Positions 20,102-32,216 are shown, counted from the first letter of the stretch. The stretch: DNA of 64,000 nt from Paenibacillus borealis (GCF_000758665.1 NZ_CP009285.1:7130001-7194000), one strand, 5' to 3'. Notes: generated by a model from the sequence alone, not told the origin. Numbers and translations: made by a program.

Positions 20102-20671
20102 TTAGCCTTTTACAACAGCATTAACTTCTTTATACTCGGCCAGAGTCAGCACCTCGCCAAAAATCCCGATATCCCGCAGACCGGAGACATGCATCTCCTC
20201 ATCCTTGGAGGCGCAGCAGTCGCTGATGCACTTGACCTTATAGGTGTGATACATTGCATCAGAGGCTGTAGAGCGGACGCAGACATTCGTCCATACTCCG
20301 GTAACCACCACCGTATCAATCCCCTCCTCGCGGAGGAACAGGTCCATATCCGTATAGCTAAAGGCGCTATGCCGTCTTTTCTGCACGATATAATCGCCTT
20401 TATCCGGCTGCGGGGTCAGTTCGGTTATGAAGTCCGATCCCCAGGTACCCTTAATCGCATGAACCGGCCTAACCCGGAAGTCGGCATCATTCTGCCGGTG
20501 CGCCTCCTGCACGAAGATCACCTGAATGTCATTCTCGTGGCTAAATTCAATCAGCTCCTGAATCGCAGGCACGATTGCCGCACCGTTCGGGCAAGTCAGT
20601 GCTCCATCGGGATGAATGAAGTCATTCAGCATATCTATAATTACTACTGCGTGTTTAGACATTATGCTCAC
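20102..20671 (-). CDS. Isochorismatase-family cysteine hydrolase
   Basis: This 189-residue protein has the D-K-C catalytic triad of the isochorismatase-like amidases: D13 in VVIIDMLNDF, K98 in YIVQKRRHSAF, and C131 in TGVWTNVCVRST. The cis-peptide region V-T-G-V-W is intact. Relatives include nicotinamidase, N-carbamoylsarcosine, ureidoacrylate and biuret hydrolases. Located 10 bp after an allantoinase-like gene, a C-N hydrolase acting on a ureido product is the best guess. GTG 20671 has AGGAG seven bases upstream; ATG 20662 is an alternative. Confidence 0.9.
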   Translation of the reverse strand: MSIMSKHAVVIIDMLNDFIHPDGALTCPNGAAIVPAIQELIEFSHENDIQVIFVQEAHRQNDADFRVRPVHAIKGTWGSDFITELTPQPDKGDYIVQKRRHSAFSYTDMDLFLREEGIDTVVVTGVWTNVCVRSTASDAMYHTYKVKCISDCCASKDEEMHVSGLRDIGIFGEVLTLAEYKEVNAVVKG

Positions 20672-20681
20672 TCTCCCTCTC

Positions 20682-22094
20682 CTAGTATTTCAGCAAACGC
20701 GGAAGCTCGCTGATCGTCTGCCGTTTCACGAACTCGCCATATCCCGGTTTACCGACCACACCAAGCTCGTCATCATAGACCAGAGTGCCTCTGACAATGG
20801 TTTTATCCACCTTGCCCTTCAGCTTCATTCCGTGGAACGGGGTGTATTTCGGTTTGCAGTGCATTTTATCTTTGTCGAGCGTCCATTCCTTCTCCAGATC
20901 CACAATCGTGAAGTCGGCATCGGTGCCGATTTCCAGCGCGCCCTTCTTCGGATACAGGCCATAGTGGATAGCCGGGTTCGTGCACAGCAGCTCCACCAGG
21001 CGGGAAAGGCTCAGTCTGCCTTTGTTGTAGCCTTCACTGATCATAATCGGTACCAGTGTTTCTACACCCGGAATCCCCGGGAAGGAAGTCCAGACATCCA
21101 TGCCTGGCGCATCCTTTTCCGTAGCAATCTCATAAGGGGCATGGTCGGTAGCCATGAAGTCGATCGTTCCGTCCACCAGTCCCTGCCAGAGCGCTTCATT
21201 ATCTTCCGGACGGCGCAACGGAGGTGCGATTTTGGCAAAAGTCCCGAACTCCGTCATCGCATCCACCGCGTTCAGCGTCAGGTAATGCGGACAGGATTCC
21301 GCTGTCACCTTCACTCCTTTAAGCTTCGCTTCCTTGATCAGCTGATTGCCTGCCGCAGTGCTCATATGCACGATATGCAGACGGGCTCCCGATTCCTCCG
21401 AGAAGCTGATGCCCAGCTGGATCGCCGCTTTTTCCGCGAGAATCTTACGGGCTTCGGCCCATGCCGGGTAATCCATCCGTCCTTCTTTTTTCAGCTTCTG
21501 GGTGTAGTAATCGCAGATGGCATAATTCTCGGCATGAATTCCGATTGGCATTCCAGTTTCGGCTACAGCGTAGAAGGCTTCGAGCATCTCGGGATCGGTC
21601 ACACGCGGGTAGGACGGCACGGATGGCGTCATATATACTTTAAAAGCAACCACACCCTCAGCCGCCTGCTCCTTCACAATGTTCAGCACATCATTACGTA
21701 CATCCTCGCCGGTAATTCCTCCCCACATCGCGTAGTCGACGATCCCTTTGCCTTCAAGTGCATTGAGCTTGTTATGCAGGTTCTCCACCGAACGTACAGA
21801 CGGTACGCTACAGCAAGGCATATCTACAATCATCGTAACCCCGCCCGCCGCCGCGCTGCTGGTCCCGGTAACGAAGTCTTCACGGTGAGTGAACCCCGGA
21901 TCATTAAAGTGGGTGTGCGAATCAATGACTCCAGGCAGCACCAATTTGCCCTGTGCATCAATAATCGCATCTGCTTCCGCGTCGATATCCTTAGCGAACC
22001 CTACGATAACGCCTTTGTTCACCAGAATGTCCGTCAGTACCTGTCTGTCGCCTTGCGGAATGCTCGCATTTTTAATGATCAGTTCATAACCCAT
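20682..22094 (-). CDS. Allantoinase/dihydropyrimidinase-type cyclic amidohydrolase
   Basis: This 470-residue cyclic amidohydrolase has all binuclear metal ligands: H60 and H62 in DSHTHFNDPG, carboxylated K152 in AFKVYMTP, H187 in GIHAEN, H243 in HIVHMS, and D317 in ATDHAPY. The HFNDPG...GTSSAAAGGVT and VDMP motifs are closest to allantoinase (AllB), which opens the hydantoin ring of allantoin, but hydantoinase or dihydroorotase activity is not excluded. ATG 22094 has AGAGGTG upstream and matches the usual family start; the frame continues 53 codons further without family similarity. A long leader with a riboswitch-like element precedes it. Confidence 0.88.
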   Translation of the reverse strand: MGYELIIKNASIPQGDRQVLTDILVNKGVIVGFAKDIDAEADAIIDAQGKLVLPGVIDSHTHFNDPGFTHREDFVTGTSSAAAGGVTMIVDMPCCSVPSVRSVENLHNKLNALEGKGIVDYAMWGGITGEDVRNDVLNIVKEQAAEGVVAFKVYMTPSVPSYPRVTDPEMLEAFYAVAETGMPIGIHAENYAICDYYTQKLKKEGRMDYPAWAEARKILAEKAAIQLGISFSEESGARLHIVHMSTAAGNQLIKEAKLKGVKVTAESCPHYLTLNAVDAMTEFGTFAKIAPPLRRPEDNEALWQGLVDGTIDFMATDHAPYEIATEKDAPGMDVWTSFPGIPGVETLVPIMISEGYNKGRLSLSRLVELLCTNPAIHYGLYPKKGALEIGTDADFTIVDLEKEWTLDKDKMHCKPKYTPFHGMKLKGKVDKTIVRGTLVYDDELGVVGKPGYGEFVKRQTISELPRLLKY

Positions 22095-22178
22095 GAATAC
22101 ACACCTCTTCTTTATGATTTGGATGAATCCTCGCTTTGGCCGGACCCGGCAAATCAGCTCCCCGCTTCTGTACACAAC

Positions 22179-22229
22179 AAAAAACCCAGGGTACAAAAGG
22201 CACATAATAGTAAACACTGCCTCACCCGG
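22179..22229 (-). terminator. Leader terminator downstream of the purine aptamer
   Basis: Hairpin on the minus strand: CCGGGT pairs with ACCC-T-GG (one bulge) and AGGCA with TGCCT, followed by GTTTTTTG. It lies inside the leader of the allantoinase-like gene, 38 nt after the aptamer. The CCTGGG of its 3' arm is complementary to CCCAGG in the aptamer, so mutually exclusive folding is possible. Confidence 0.75.
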
Positions 22230-22267
22230 ACAGATCCGCACAGTGAAAAGCAATTCCTATCATATAC

Positions 22268-22340
22268 CTCCTGTAGCCTGGGGCAATTTACGGTCGCCTG
22301 GTCGAAACGCTCAAACCGGATTATTGAGCTTATACAAGAG
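22268..22340 (-). ncRNA. Purine riboswitch aptamer, variant core
   Basis: The minus strand shows the purine-riboswitch layout: P1 CTCTTGTA/TACAGGAG (8 bp with one G-U), J1/2 TAA, P2 GCTCAA/TTGAGC with loop ending CCGGT, J2/3 GTTTCGA, P3, and the conserved loop CCGTAAA. In known guanine/adenine aptamers J2/3 reads GTTTCTACC; here U51 (xpt numbering) is G. The end of P3 and J3/1 read CCAGGCTAC rather than GACTA, so the ligand pocket is altered although a C at position 74 is kept. It controls an allantoinase-like gene. The ligand is unknown. Confidence 0.82.
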
Positions 22341-22392
22341 CAAGAGCTTATTTGATTAGTCCATCTGCTAAGTAACCATCCCCGGTAAACTC

Positions 22393-22411
22393 GCGTCATA
22401 TTATATAACGC
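22393..22411. promoter_or_regulatory. 19-bp inverted repeat, possible operator
   Basis: GCGTCATATTATATAACGC is a palindrome apart from one mismatched pair and the centre. It lies about 30 bp downstream of the predicted transcription start and before the aptamer, a position suited to a repressor. Confidence 0.45.
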
Positions 22412-22443
22412 AATATCCGGTATCGGCTTCCTTAAGTACCTTT

Positions 22444-22471
22444 ATCATATCATCAGGAGGCCCTGCGTCAA
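22444..22471 (-). promoter_or_regulatory. Promoter of the allantoinase-like operon
   Basis: Minus-strand TTGACG (22471-22466) and TATGAT (22449-22444) are separated by 16 bp. The resulting leader is about 340 nt, long enough to hold the aptamer and terminator. Confidence 0.65.
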
Positions 22472-22508
22472 GATTTCAAACAGCTTTGTCAAGAAATGGT
22501 CAATATAC

Positions 22509-22527
22509 ATGTTACATAAAATAACAT
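22509..22527. promoter_or_regulatory. Inverted repeat ATGTTA-N7-TAACAT, possible activator/repressor site
   Basis: A perfect 6-bp inverted repeat with a 7-bp spacer lies about 38 bp upstream of the -35 box of the allantoinase-like promoter. The regulator is not identifiable. Confidence 0.4.
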
Positions 22528-22605
22528 AAAAGATTCTCTGGATTCCGCCTTCGCCTCATTACTCAATCTTCGTGTAATCCCGATGCCTCTCTATACGCGG
22601 CTTAT

Positions 22606-22625
22606 AAAAACCCGGGAACCCGGTT
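22606..22625 (-). terminator. Possible terminator of the MerR gene
   Basis: AACCGGG/CCCGGGT stem followed by TTTTT on the minus strand, about 150 bp beyond the MerR stop. The loop is very short, so this is tentative. Confidence 0.4.
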
Positions 22626-22775
22626 CCTGCAAGGATTTCGTCTTAAGTTACGGCCTTACTACGTTCATATTTCTTCCCATTGTCGGGTCAGTTCCATTAA
22701 GCGTATGAGTCCTGTCTGCAGCATTTCCAATTCTTCATTGCAGCGACAATAATCATATAGCCATGCCACTCAGAA

Positions 22776-23156
22776 TTAGGATCTGGCTGCTTTCGCTTCA
22801 TTCTCCAGTGAGGCAAAATAAGCAATTTTATGATCCACCTTTTGTGCAAAGCTCTGGAAGAACTTGATCTTCTCATCAATATGCACTTTATGCTCCTGCA
22901 GCAGTCTGCGCTGATCGGGTAATGCGCTTACTCCTTCCTTGGAGAGAGCGATGAATTGCTTAATGTCGGCAATGGCCATACCTGTATCCTTGAGACAGCA
23001 GATTAATGAAATTAGTTCCAGATCCTCATCGTCAAAACACCGGTTGCCGTTAACGTCCCTTGCCACAACCGGCAATACACCCTCCCGTTCGTAGTAACGC
23101 AGCGTATATTGGCTCAATCCGCTTTTTTGTGCTATGGTTTTTATGCTGTATCCCAT
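22776..23156 (-). CDS. MerR-family transcriptional regulator (AdhR-like)
   Basis: This 126-residue protein has an N-terminal MerR helix-turn-helix (YSIKTIAQKSGLSQYTLRYYEREGVL) and a C-terminal coiled-coil dimerisation helix (about 75-115). It lacks the Cys set of metal-sensing MerR members; AdhR-type relatives respond to aldehydes or electrophiles. ATG 23156 has AAGGGAG upstream. It is divergent from an aldo/keto reductase whose promoter has the long spacer typical of MerR targets. Confidence 0.92.
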   Translation of the reverse strand: MGYSIKTIAQKSGLSQYTLRYYEREGVLPVVARDVNGNRCFDDEDLELISLICCLKDTGMAIADIKQFIALSKEGVSALPDQRRLLQEHKVHIDEKIKFFQSFAQKVDHKIAYFASLENEAKAARS

Positions 23157-23245
23157 TATTGCAGCTCCCTTCAGTCAGATGATATCGGTTTCACTTCTAA
23201 AGGTAACACCAATCGCTTTCTATGAAAAGCCGCTCTACAAATCTA

Positions 23246-23276
23246 TTGACTTACACCTAACTCTAAGGTCTAAGCT
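23246..23276 (+). promoter_or_regulatory. MerR-type promoter of the aldo/keto reductase
   Basis: TTGACT (23246-23251) and TAAGCT (23271-23276) are 19 bp apart. MerR-family activators work on such over-long spacers. The spacer contains ACCT-N7-AGGT, a partial dyad fit for the divergent MerR protein. Confidence 0.7.
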
Positions 23277-23311
23277 TAACACTGTACCTTCATTTAAGGA
23301 GTGAATAATTA

Positions 23312-24232
23312 ATGGTAAAAAGAATTAACGCTGCTAATGGTGCGCTTGAGGTCGCTGAAATTTCCCTGGGCTGCATGCGGATCGCTGACTTGTCTCCCCA
23401 AGAGGCTGATGTACATATTCACAGCGCCCTCGAGGCCGGTATAGACTTTTTTGATCACGCTGACATTTATGCTGCCGGTAAAGCTGAAGAAGTGTTCGGC
23501 GACGTGCTGGCCGCAAGTCCCGGCATGCGGGATCAGCTGATGATTCAGACCAAATGCGGGATCCGAAACGGCTTCTTCGACTTCTCCAAAGAGCATATTG
23601 TAAACTCGGTAGAGAACAGTCTGAAGCGCCTGAAGACCGACTATGTCGATGTCCTGCTGCTGCACCGTCCGGACACCCTCATGGAGCCTGAGGAAGTAGC
23701 AGAAGCCTTTGATCAGCTGGAGAGCAGAGGTTTGGTTAAACACTTCGGCGTCAGCAACCAGAATCCCCTGCAGATTGAATTGCTGAAAAAGAACGTGAAG
23801 CAGCCCCTGCTGTTTAACCAGCTTCAGCTCAGCGTAATGGTCACCGGCATGATCGATTCCGGAATTAACGTCAATATGACCAACTCAGGATCCGTAGTCC
23901 ATGATGGAGGCATCCTGGAATACAGCCGCCTGCATGATATGACCATTCAGCCTTGGTCGCCATTCCAATACGGTTTCTTTGAAGGCGTATTCCTCGGCAA
24001 CGAGAAGTTCCCGGAGCTGAATGAAGTCATTAACCGTCTGGCTGCGGAAAAAGGGGTAGCCGATACGGCTATTGCCATTGCCTGGCTTCTGCGCCATCCG
24101 GCTAAGATGCAGCCGATTGTCGGCACCACCAACACTAAGCGTTTGCTCGACATCGCCAAAGCTTCGGATATTACGCTCAGCCGCCAGGAATGGTACGAGA
24201 TCTACCGCGCTGCGGGTAATGTGCTTCCATAA
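23312..24232 (+). CDS. Aldo/keto reductase (YdhF-like)
   Basis: This 306-residue NADPH-dependent TIM-barrel oxidoreductase has the family signatures ISLGCMRI, FFDHADIYAAGKAEEVFG (Asp and Tyr of the catalytic tetrad), the YVDVLLLHRPD strand with the catalytic His, GVSNQNP, and the C-terminal cofactor segment PIVGTTNTKRL. It should reduce aldehydes or ketones. AAGGAG lies nine bases before the ATG. Being divergent from a MerR regulator with a MerR-type promoter, it is probably induced by a toxic carbonyl compound. Confidence 0.93.
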   Translation: MVKRINAANGALEVAEISLGCMRIADLSPQEADVHIHSALEAGIDFFDHADIYAAGKAEEVFGDVLAASPGMRDQLMIQTKCGIRNGFFDFSKEHIVNSVENSLKRLKTDYVDVLLLHRPDTLMEPEEVAEAFDQLESRGLVKHFGVSNQNPLQIELLKKNVKQPLLFNQLQLSVMVTGMIDSGINVNMTNSGSVVHDGGILEYSRLHDMTIQPWSPFQYGFFEGVFLGNEKFPELNEVINRLAAEKGVADTAIAIAWLLRHPAKMQPIVGTTNTKRLLDIAKASDITLSRQEWYEIYRAAGNVLP

Positions 24233-24273
24233 GGCTAGATCGTATTAAACATTATCTCGTTCAGCTAAGTAAT

Positions 24274-24311
24274 ACAGCTCCGGAATCCATTTCCTTGGGT
24301 TCCGGAGCTTT
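24274..24311 (+). terminator. Terminator of the aldo/keto reductase
   Basis: Perfect 10-bp stem AGCTCCGGAA/TTCCGGAGCT with a 14-nt loop, followed by TTGGTGT; 40 bp after the stop. Confidence 0.8.
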
Positions 24312-24331
24312 GGTGTAGTTATATCAATGAC

Positions 24332-24380
24332 ATTAAAAAAGCCTGCAGAATGCTTTATTAAGCACTCCTGCAAGCTTTTT
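24332..24380 (-). terminator. Terminator of the rRNA-tRNA operon
   Basis: Stem of AAAAAGC/GCTTTTT, GCAG/CTGC and GCTT/AAGC, ending in TTTTTT on the minus strand, 8 bp beyond the last tRNA. Confidence 0.85.
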
Positions 24381-24387
24381 ATTTGAA

Positions 24388-24466
24388 TACCGGCGAGAGG
24401 ACTCGAACCTCCACGGTTTCCCACTCGATTTTGAGTCGAGCGCGTCTGCCATTCCGCCACGCCGGC
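24388..24466 (-). tRNA. tRNA-Leu(CAA)
   Basis: Cloverleaf with acceptor GCCGGCG and anticodon loop CTCAAAA (CAA). The variable arm is short for Leu. No CCA is encoded. Last gene of the rRNA-tRNA operon. Confidence 0.88.
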
Positions 24467-24502
24467 GTATACAAACTATTGAATTAGTTCTAAGAAAAAT
24501 AA

Positions 24503-24576
24503 TGGAGGTGCCACCCAGATTTGAACTGGGGATAAAGCTTTTGCAGAGCTTTGCCTTACCACTTGGCTATGGCACC
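24503..24576 (-). tRNA. tRNA-Cys(GCA)
   Basis: Acceptor GGTGCCA pairs with TGGCACC; anticodon loop CTGCAAA gives GCA; discriminator U; CCA is encoded. Confidence 0.95.
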
Positions 24577-24586
24577 AAATAAAAAA

Positions 24587-24661
24587 TGGAGCGGACGACG
24601 GGAATCGAACCCGCGACCCTCGCCTTGGCAAGGCGATGCTCTACCGCTGAGCCACGTCCGC
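24587..24661 (-). tRNA. tRNA-Gly(GCC)
   Basis: Acceptor GCGGACG, anticodon loop TTGCCAA (GCC), encoded CCA. Confidence 0.95.
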
Positions 24662-24667
24662 ATATAA

Positions 24668-24742
24668 TGGCTGGGGATATAGGAATCGAACCTATGAATG
24701 ACGGAGTCAAAGTCCGTTGCCTTACCGCTTGGCTAATCCCCA
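24668..24742 (-). tRNA. tRNA-Gln(TTG)
   Basis: Acceptor TGGGGAT/ATCCCCA, anticodon TTG in CTTTGAC, encoded CCA. Confidence 0.94.
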
Positions 24743-24760
24743 ACATTTGATTTAATAAAA

Positions 24761-24837
24761 TGGGGCGACTGATGGGTCTCGAACCCACGAATGCCGGAAC
24801 CACAATCCGGTGCGTTAACCCCTTCGCCACAGTCGCC
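24761..24837 (-). tRNA. tRNA-His(GTG), copy 1
   Basis: Anticodon GTG in TTGTGGT; an extra 5' G faces discriminator C as expected for tRNA-His; CCA encoded. It differs from the adjacent second copy by one base pair-changing substitution in the acceptor stem. Confidence 0.95.
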
Positions 24838-24884
24838 ATATTATACTATTGTAGTGCAATGCCTTCTAACTCTTATAAAAGAAA

Positions 24885-24961
24885 TGGGGCGACCGATGGG
24901 TCTCGAACCCACGAATGCCGGAACCACAATCCGGTGCGTTAACCCCTTCGCCACGGTCGCC
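24885..24961 (-). tRNA. tRNA-His(GTG), copy 2
   Basis: Tandem near-identical copy of the neighbouring tRNA-His; the acceptor stem has GGCGACCG where the other has GGCGACTG, and both strands of the stem changed together. Confidence 0.95.
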
Positions 24962-24987
24962 ATATTATACTTTTATATGATATTACT

Positions 24988-25061
24988 TGGCAGGGGCAGC
25001 AGGAATTGAACCCACACCAACGGTTTTGGAGACCGTTGTTCTACCTTTAAACTATGCCCCT
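24988..25061 (-). tRNA. tRNA-Trp(CCA)
   Basis: Acceptor AGGGGCA/TGCCCCT, anticodon loop CTCCAAA (CCA), CCA tail encoded. Confidence 0.95.
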
Positions 25062-25066
25062 AAAAA

Positions 25067-25152
25067 TGGTGGAGGCTGATGGATTCGAACCACCGAACAC
25101 GTACGTGAGCAGATTTACAGTCTGATGCGTTTGGCCACTTCGCTAAGCCTCC
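25067..25152 (-). tRNA. tRNA-Tyr(GTA)
   Basis: Long variable arm, anticodon GTA in CTGTAAA, acceptor GGAGGCT, CCA encoded. Confidence 0.95.
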
Positions 25153-25157
25153 GAGGA

Positions 25158-25233
<76 letters not shown>

Positions 25234-25253
25234 ATATTAAGTTGTAAGAAATA

Positions 25254-25329
25254 TGGTGGCGCGGGAGGGAATCGAACCCCCGACACAAGGATTTTCAGTC
25301 CTTTGCTCTACCGACTGAGCTACCGAGCC
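25254..25329 (-). tRNA. tRNA-Phe(GAA) with acceptor mismatch
   Basis: Anticodon loop CTGAAAA (GAA), CCA encoded. The 5' acceptor strand is GGCTCGG but the 3' strand is CCGCGCC, leaving a U4:C69 mismatch; CCGAGCC would be fully paired. Confidence 0.9.
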
Positions 25330-25346
25330 AAACACTTTTTATGAAA

Positions 25347-25365
25347 ATGGCGGAACCGACGGGAT
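25347..25365 (-). pseudogene. Duplicated 3' end fragment of tRNA-Asp
   Basis: 19 bp (ATGGCGGAACCGACGGGAT on the plus strand) are identical to the 3' end of the intact tRNA-Asp at 25457-25475. The rest of the tRNA is absent; about 90 bp of unrelated sequence separate the two copies. Confidence 0.85.
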
Positions 25366-25457
25366 ACTCTTCACTCCGTTACGAGATTGCGATGTATTCC
25401 TTACGATGCCTATGCTTCAACGAGCCCTGGGAATTCTCATCCCTGAAGCAATAAAGA

Positions 25458-25535
25458 TGGCGGAACCGACGGGATTCGAACCCGCGATCTCCTGCGTGAC
25501 AGGCAGGCATGTTAGGCCAACTACACCACGGTTCC
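25458..25535 (-). tRNA. tRNA-Asp(GTC)
   Basis: Acceptor GGAACCG/CGGTTCC, anticodon GTC in CTGTCAC, discriminator G, CCA encoded. A 19-bp duplicate of its 3' end lies 110 bp downstream in the operon. Confidence 0.95.
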
Positions 25536-25616
<81 letters not shown>

Positions 25617-25649
25617 TCAATGGTAAAGATCTATTCTGTTAAAGATAGA

Positions 25650-25725
25650 TGGTGGAGGCTGAGGGGTTCGAACCCCCGACCCTCTGCTTGTAAGGCAGAT
25701 GCTCTCCCAGCTGAGCTAAGCCTCC
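25650..25725 (-). tRNA. tRNA-Val(TAC)
   Basis: Acceptor GGAGGCT, anticodon loop CTTACAA (TAC), CCA encoded. Confidence 0.94.
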
Positions 25726-25730
25726 ATATA

Positions 25731-25802
25731 TGACTCGTATGGGATTCGAACCCATGTTACCTCCGTGAAAGGGAAGTGTCTTAACCCCTTGACCAACGAG
25801 CC
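25731..25802 (-). tRNA. tRNA-Glu(TTC)
   Basis: Acceptor GGCTCGT/ACGAGTC, anticodon loop CTTTCAC (TTC). No encoded CCA. Confidence 0.92.
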
Positions 25803-25853
25803 ATGCTATTAAATAATTCTACTTCACATCCCTTTACAGGGAAGGTATTGCTA

Positions 25854-25943
25854 CGGAGAGAGAGGGATTCGAACCCTCGAGACGCTTGTGGCGCCTACAC
25901 GATTTCCAATCGTGCTCCTTCGGCCAAACTCGGACACCTCTCC
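25854..25943 (-). tRNA. tRNA-Ser(GGA)
   Basis: Class II tRNA with a long variable arm, anticodon GGA in TTGGAAA, acceptor GGAGAGG. No encoded CCA. Confidence 0.94.
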
Positions 25944-25946
25944 AGA

Positions 25947-26022
25947 TGGCTCCCCGAACAGGACTCGAACCTGTGACAACTCGATTAACAGTCGAGTGCT
26001 CTACCAACTGAGCTATCAGGGA
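25947..26022 (-). tRNA. tRNA-Asn(GTT)
   Basis: Acceptor TCCCTGA/TCGGGGA, anticodon loop CTGTTAA (GTT), CCA encoded. First tRNA after 23S rRNA, with no 5S between. Confidence 0.95.
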
Positions 26023-26083
26023 ATATACATATCAGGCTTGATCGCCTGAAAACTGAATCCGAAACGAATCTGCGTTGTAGATT

Positions 26084-30900
<4,817 letters not shown>

Positions 30901-31069
30901 ATTGTATTTAGAAAGAGCGATTGCTCATTTTGAAACATCTGACGAGAATTGTTATATTCTCTACTTTGGATCTCGCCGAAGCGATCTCCGATACTCACTC
31001 GTTGTTCAGTTTTCAAAGATCAATGTCTCATGTTTCGTCGCCGACGTTTGTTTCAGCAGCGACCTTTAT

Positions 31070-31099
31070 AATATATCACAGCGTCCTCGTTTTAGTCAA
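31070..31099 (-). promoter_or_regulatory. rRNA operon promoter P2
   Basis: TTGACT (31099-31094), 18-bp spacer, TATATT (31075-31070) followed by ATAAAG, about 170 bp before 16S. Confidence 0.75.
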
Positions 31100-31175
31100 C
31101 CTTTTTTTCAACTTCTTTTTTCGGCTGATTTACGACTGCTTTGCAGCGCATCGTTATGTCAGAGGGACGAGTTAT

Positions 31176-31205
31176 AATTTATCACATAAGTTGCGCCCTA
31201 GTCAA
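31176..31205 (-). promoter_or_regulatory. rRNA operon promoter P1
   Basis: TTGACT (31205-31200), 18-bp spacer, TAAATT (31181-31176) followed by ATAACT. Same layout as P2, so the rrn operon has tandem promoters about 106 bp apart. Confidence 0.75.
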
Positions 31206-31253
31206 CCCTAAATATTCCCCTGATTTTTACCGCTCATGCAGAACAGGACAAAT

Positions 31254-31279
31254 AAAAAAAGAGAGTACACAACCTCTCT
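31254..31279 (-). terminator. Terminator of ygxA
   Basis: AGAGAG/CTCTCT stem with an 8-nt loop followed by T7 on the minus strand, between ygxA and the rRNA promoters. Confidence 0.7.
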
Positions 31280-31340
31280 CCGTCCTCCTGCTTACTTTAT
31301 CTATTATAGGTTTATTCTTACCCGTGGACATATCTCGTAA

Positions 31341-32216
31341 CTAAAGGGTATAACGGATTGCATGTCCATCCCCGGCCTCTACAGCCCAAGAAGTAATTTC
31401 TCTAATTAATGAACGCGATACAAGCTTGCGCAGAACAAGCGGCAGCTCCGCCTGGAGCTGACTAAGCCCTGAATGCTGCAGAAGTTCTTTAATACTCCAC
31501 GCCTCCTTGCGGCTGCTCAGGATATGGAGCAGCATGGTGCAACAATCCGACATTTTTGACATTATGGCAAACTCGCAGGCCAGCAGAATCAGCTCGACTC
31601 TCTGCTCCAGCGTCTCCGTACTTACTGTCAGCTCTTCATATAACTTATGAACCGGAGAATTCAAATTCTTGACCTGTCCCCAAACTGCGGGTTCCGGAAA
31701 ATATCCTGCCTCACTCACTTCTATCCGCGCCCAATGATACAGAGCGATCAGCACGCAATTATACGCATCCATAGTACAGCTTGCTTCAAGGTATCGTTTC
31801 GACTTCACATACATATGTAAAAAACGGGAGAATTCCATAAACAGTACCCGCTCTTTCAGCGGACCTTGAAACTGAATAAGTTCCTTCCGCATCTCCGCCA
31901 ATATCCCCTTTGGGTCCCAGATCACCTCACCGGACATTAAGCTGGTAAGAAGTTCATTATTGTCCCCTGCCATCACAGCGCGTTCCAAAGCAGATAGACC
32001 CACATGCACCGATTGCGTCCGCCGGTCCCCGGCAATGGTGTGGGTTATGATTCGCTCTGTCTCCTGTTCCTCATGCAGCATGAGCACCACCATATCAAAA
32101 TCGTGCAGCAGCGCACTCTGAAATGTGGCATTGCCTCTTTGCCGCAAAGCAACGGCTCCAAGAACATTCTCATCAAATGTCTCCCCACTTAATAGGGTCA
32201 AATTGGACAGTTCCAT
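31341..32216 (-). CDS. ygxA: Nucleotidyltransferase-like protein YgxA
   Basis: This 291-residue protein matches the YgxA type of nucleotidyltransferase-like proteins: an N-terminal NT-like domain (DFDMVVLMLHEEQETERI region) and a helical C-terminal half (EFSRFLHMYVKSKRYLEASC). In Bacillus subtilis ygxA also lies beside an rRNA operon with ygzB and perR, as here. No function is established. ATG 32216 has GGAGGGAAG upstream; an in-frame ATG 15 bp earlier lacks a site. Confidence 0.85.
   Translation of the reverse strand: MELSNLTLLSGETFDENVLGAVALRQRGNATFQSALLHDFDMVVLMLHEEQETERIITHTIAGDRRTQSVHVGLSALERAVMAGDNNELLTSLMSGEVIWDPKGILAEMRKELIQFQGPLKERVLFMEFSRFLHMYVKSKRYLEASCTMDAYNCVLIALYHWARIEVSEAGYFPEPAVWGQVKNLNSPVHKLYEELTVSTETLEQRVELILLACEFAIMSKMSDCCTMLLHILSSRKEAWSIKELLQHSGLSQLQAELPLVLRKLVSRSLIREITSWAVEAGDGHAIRYTL

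Noticed and set aside
20616..22355. A 579-codon plus-strand frame
   Set aside because: It is the shadow of the allantoinase-like and cysteine hydrolase genes and crosses the riboswitch leader.
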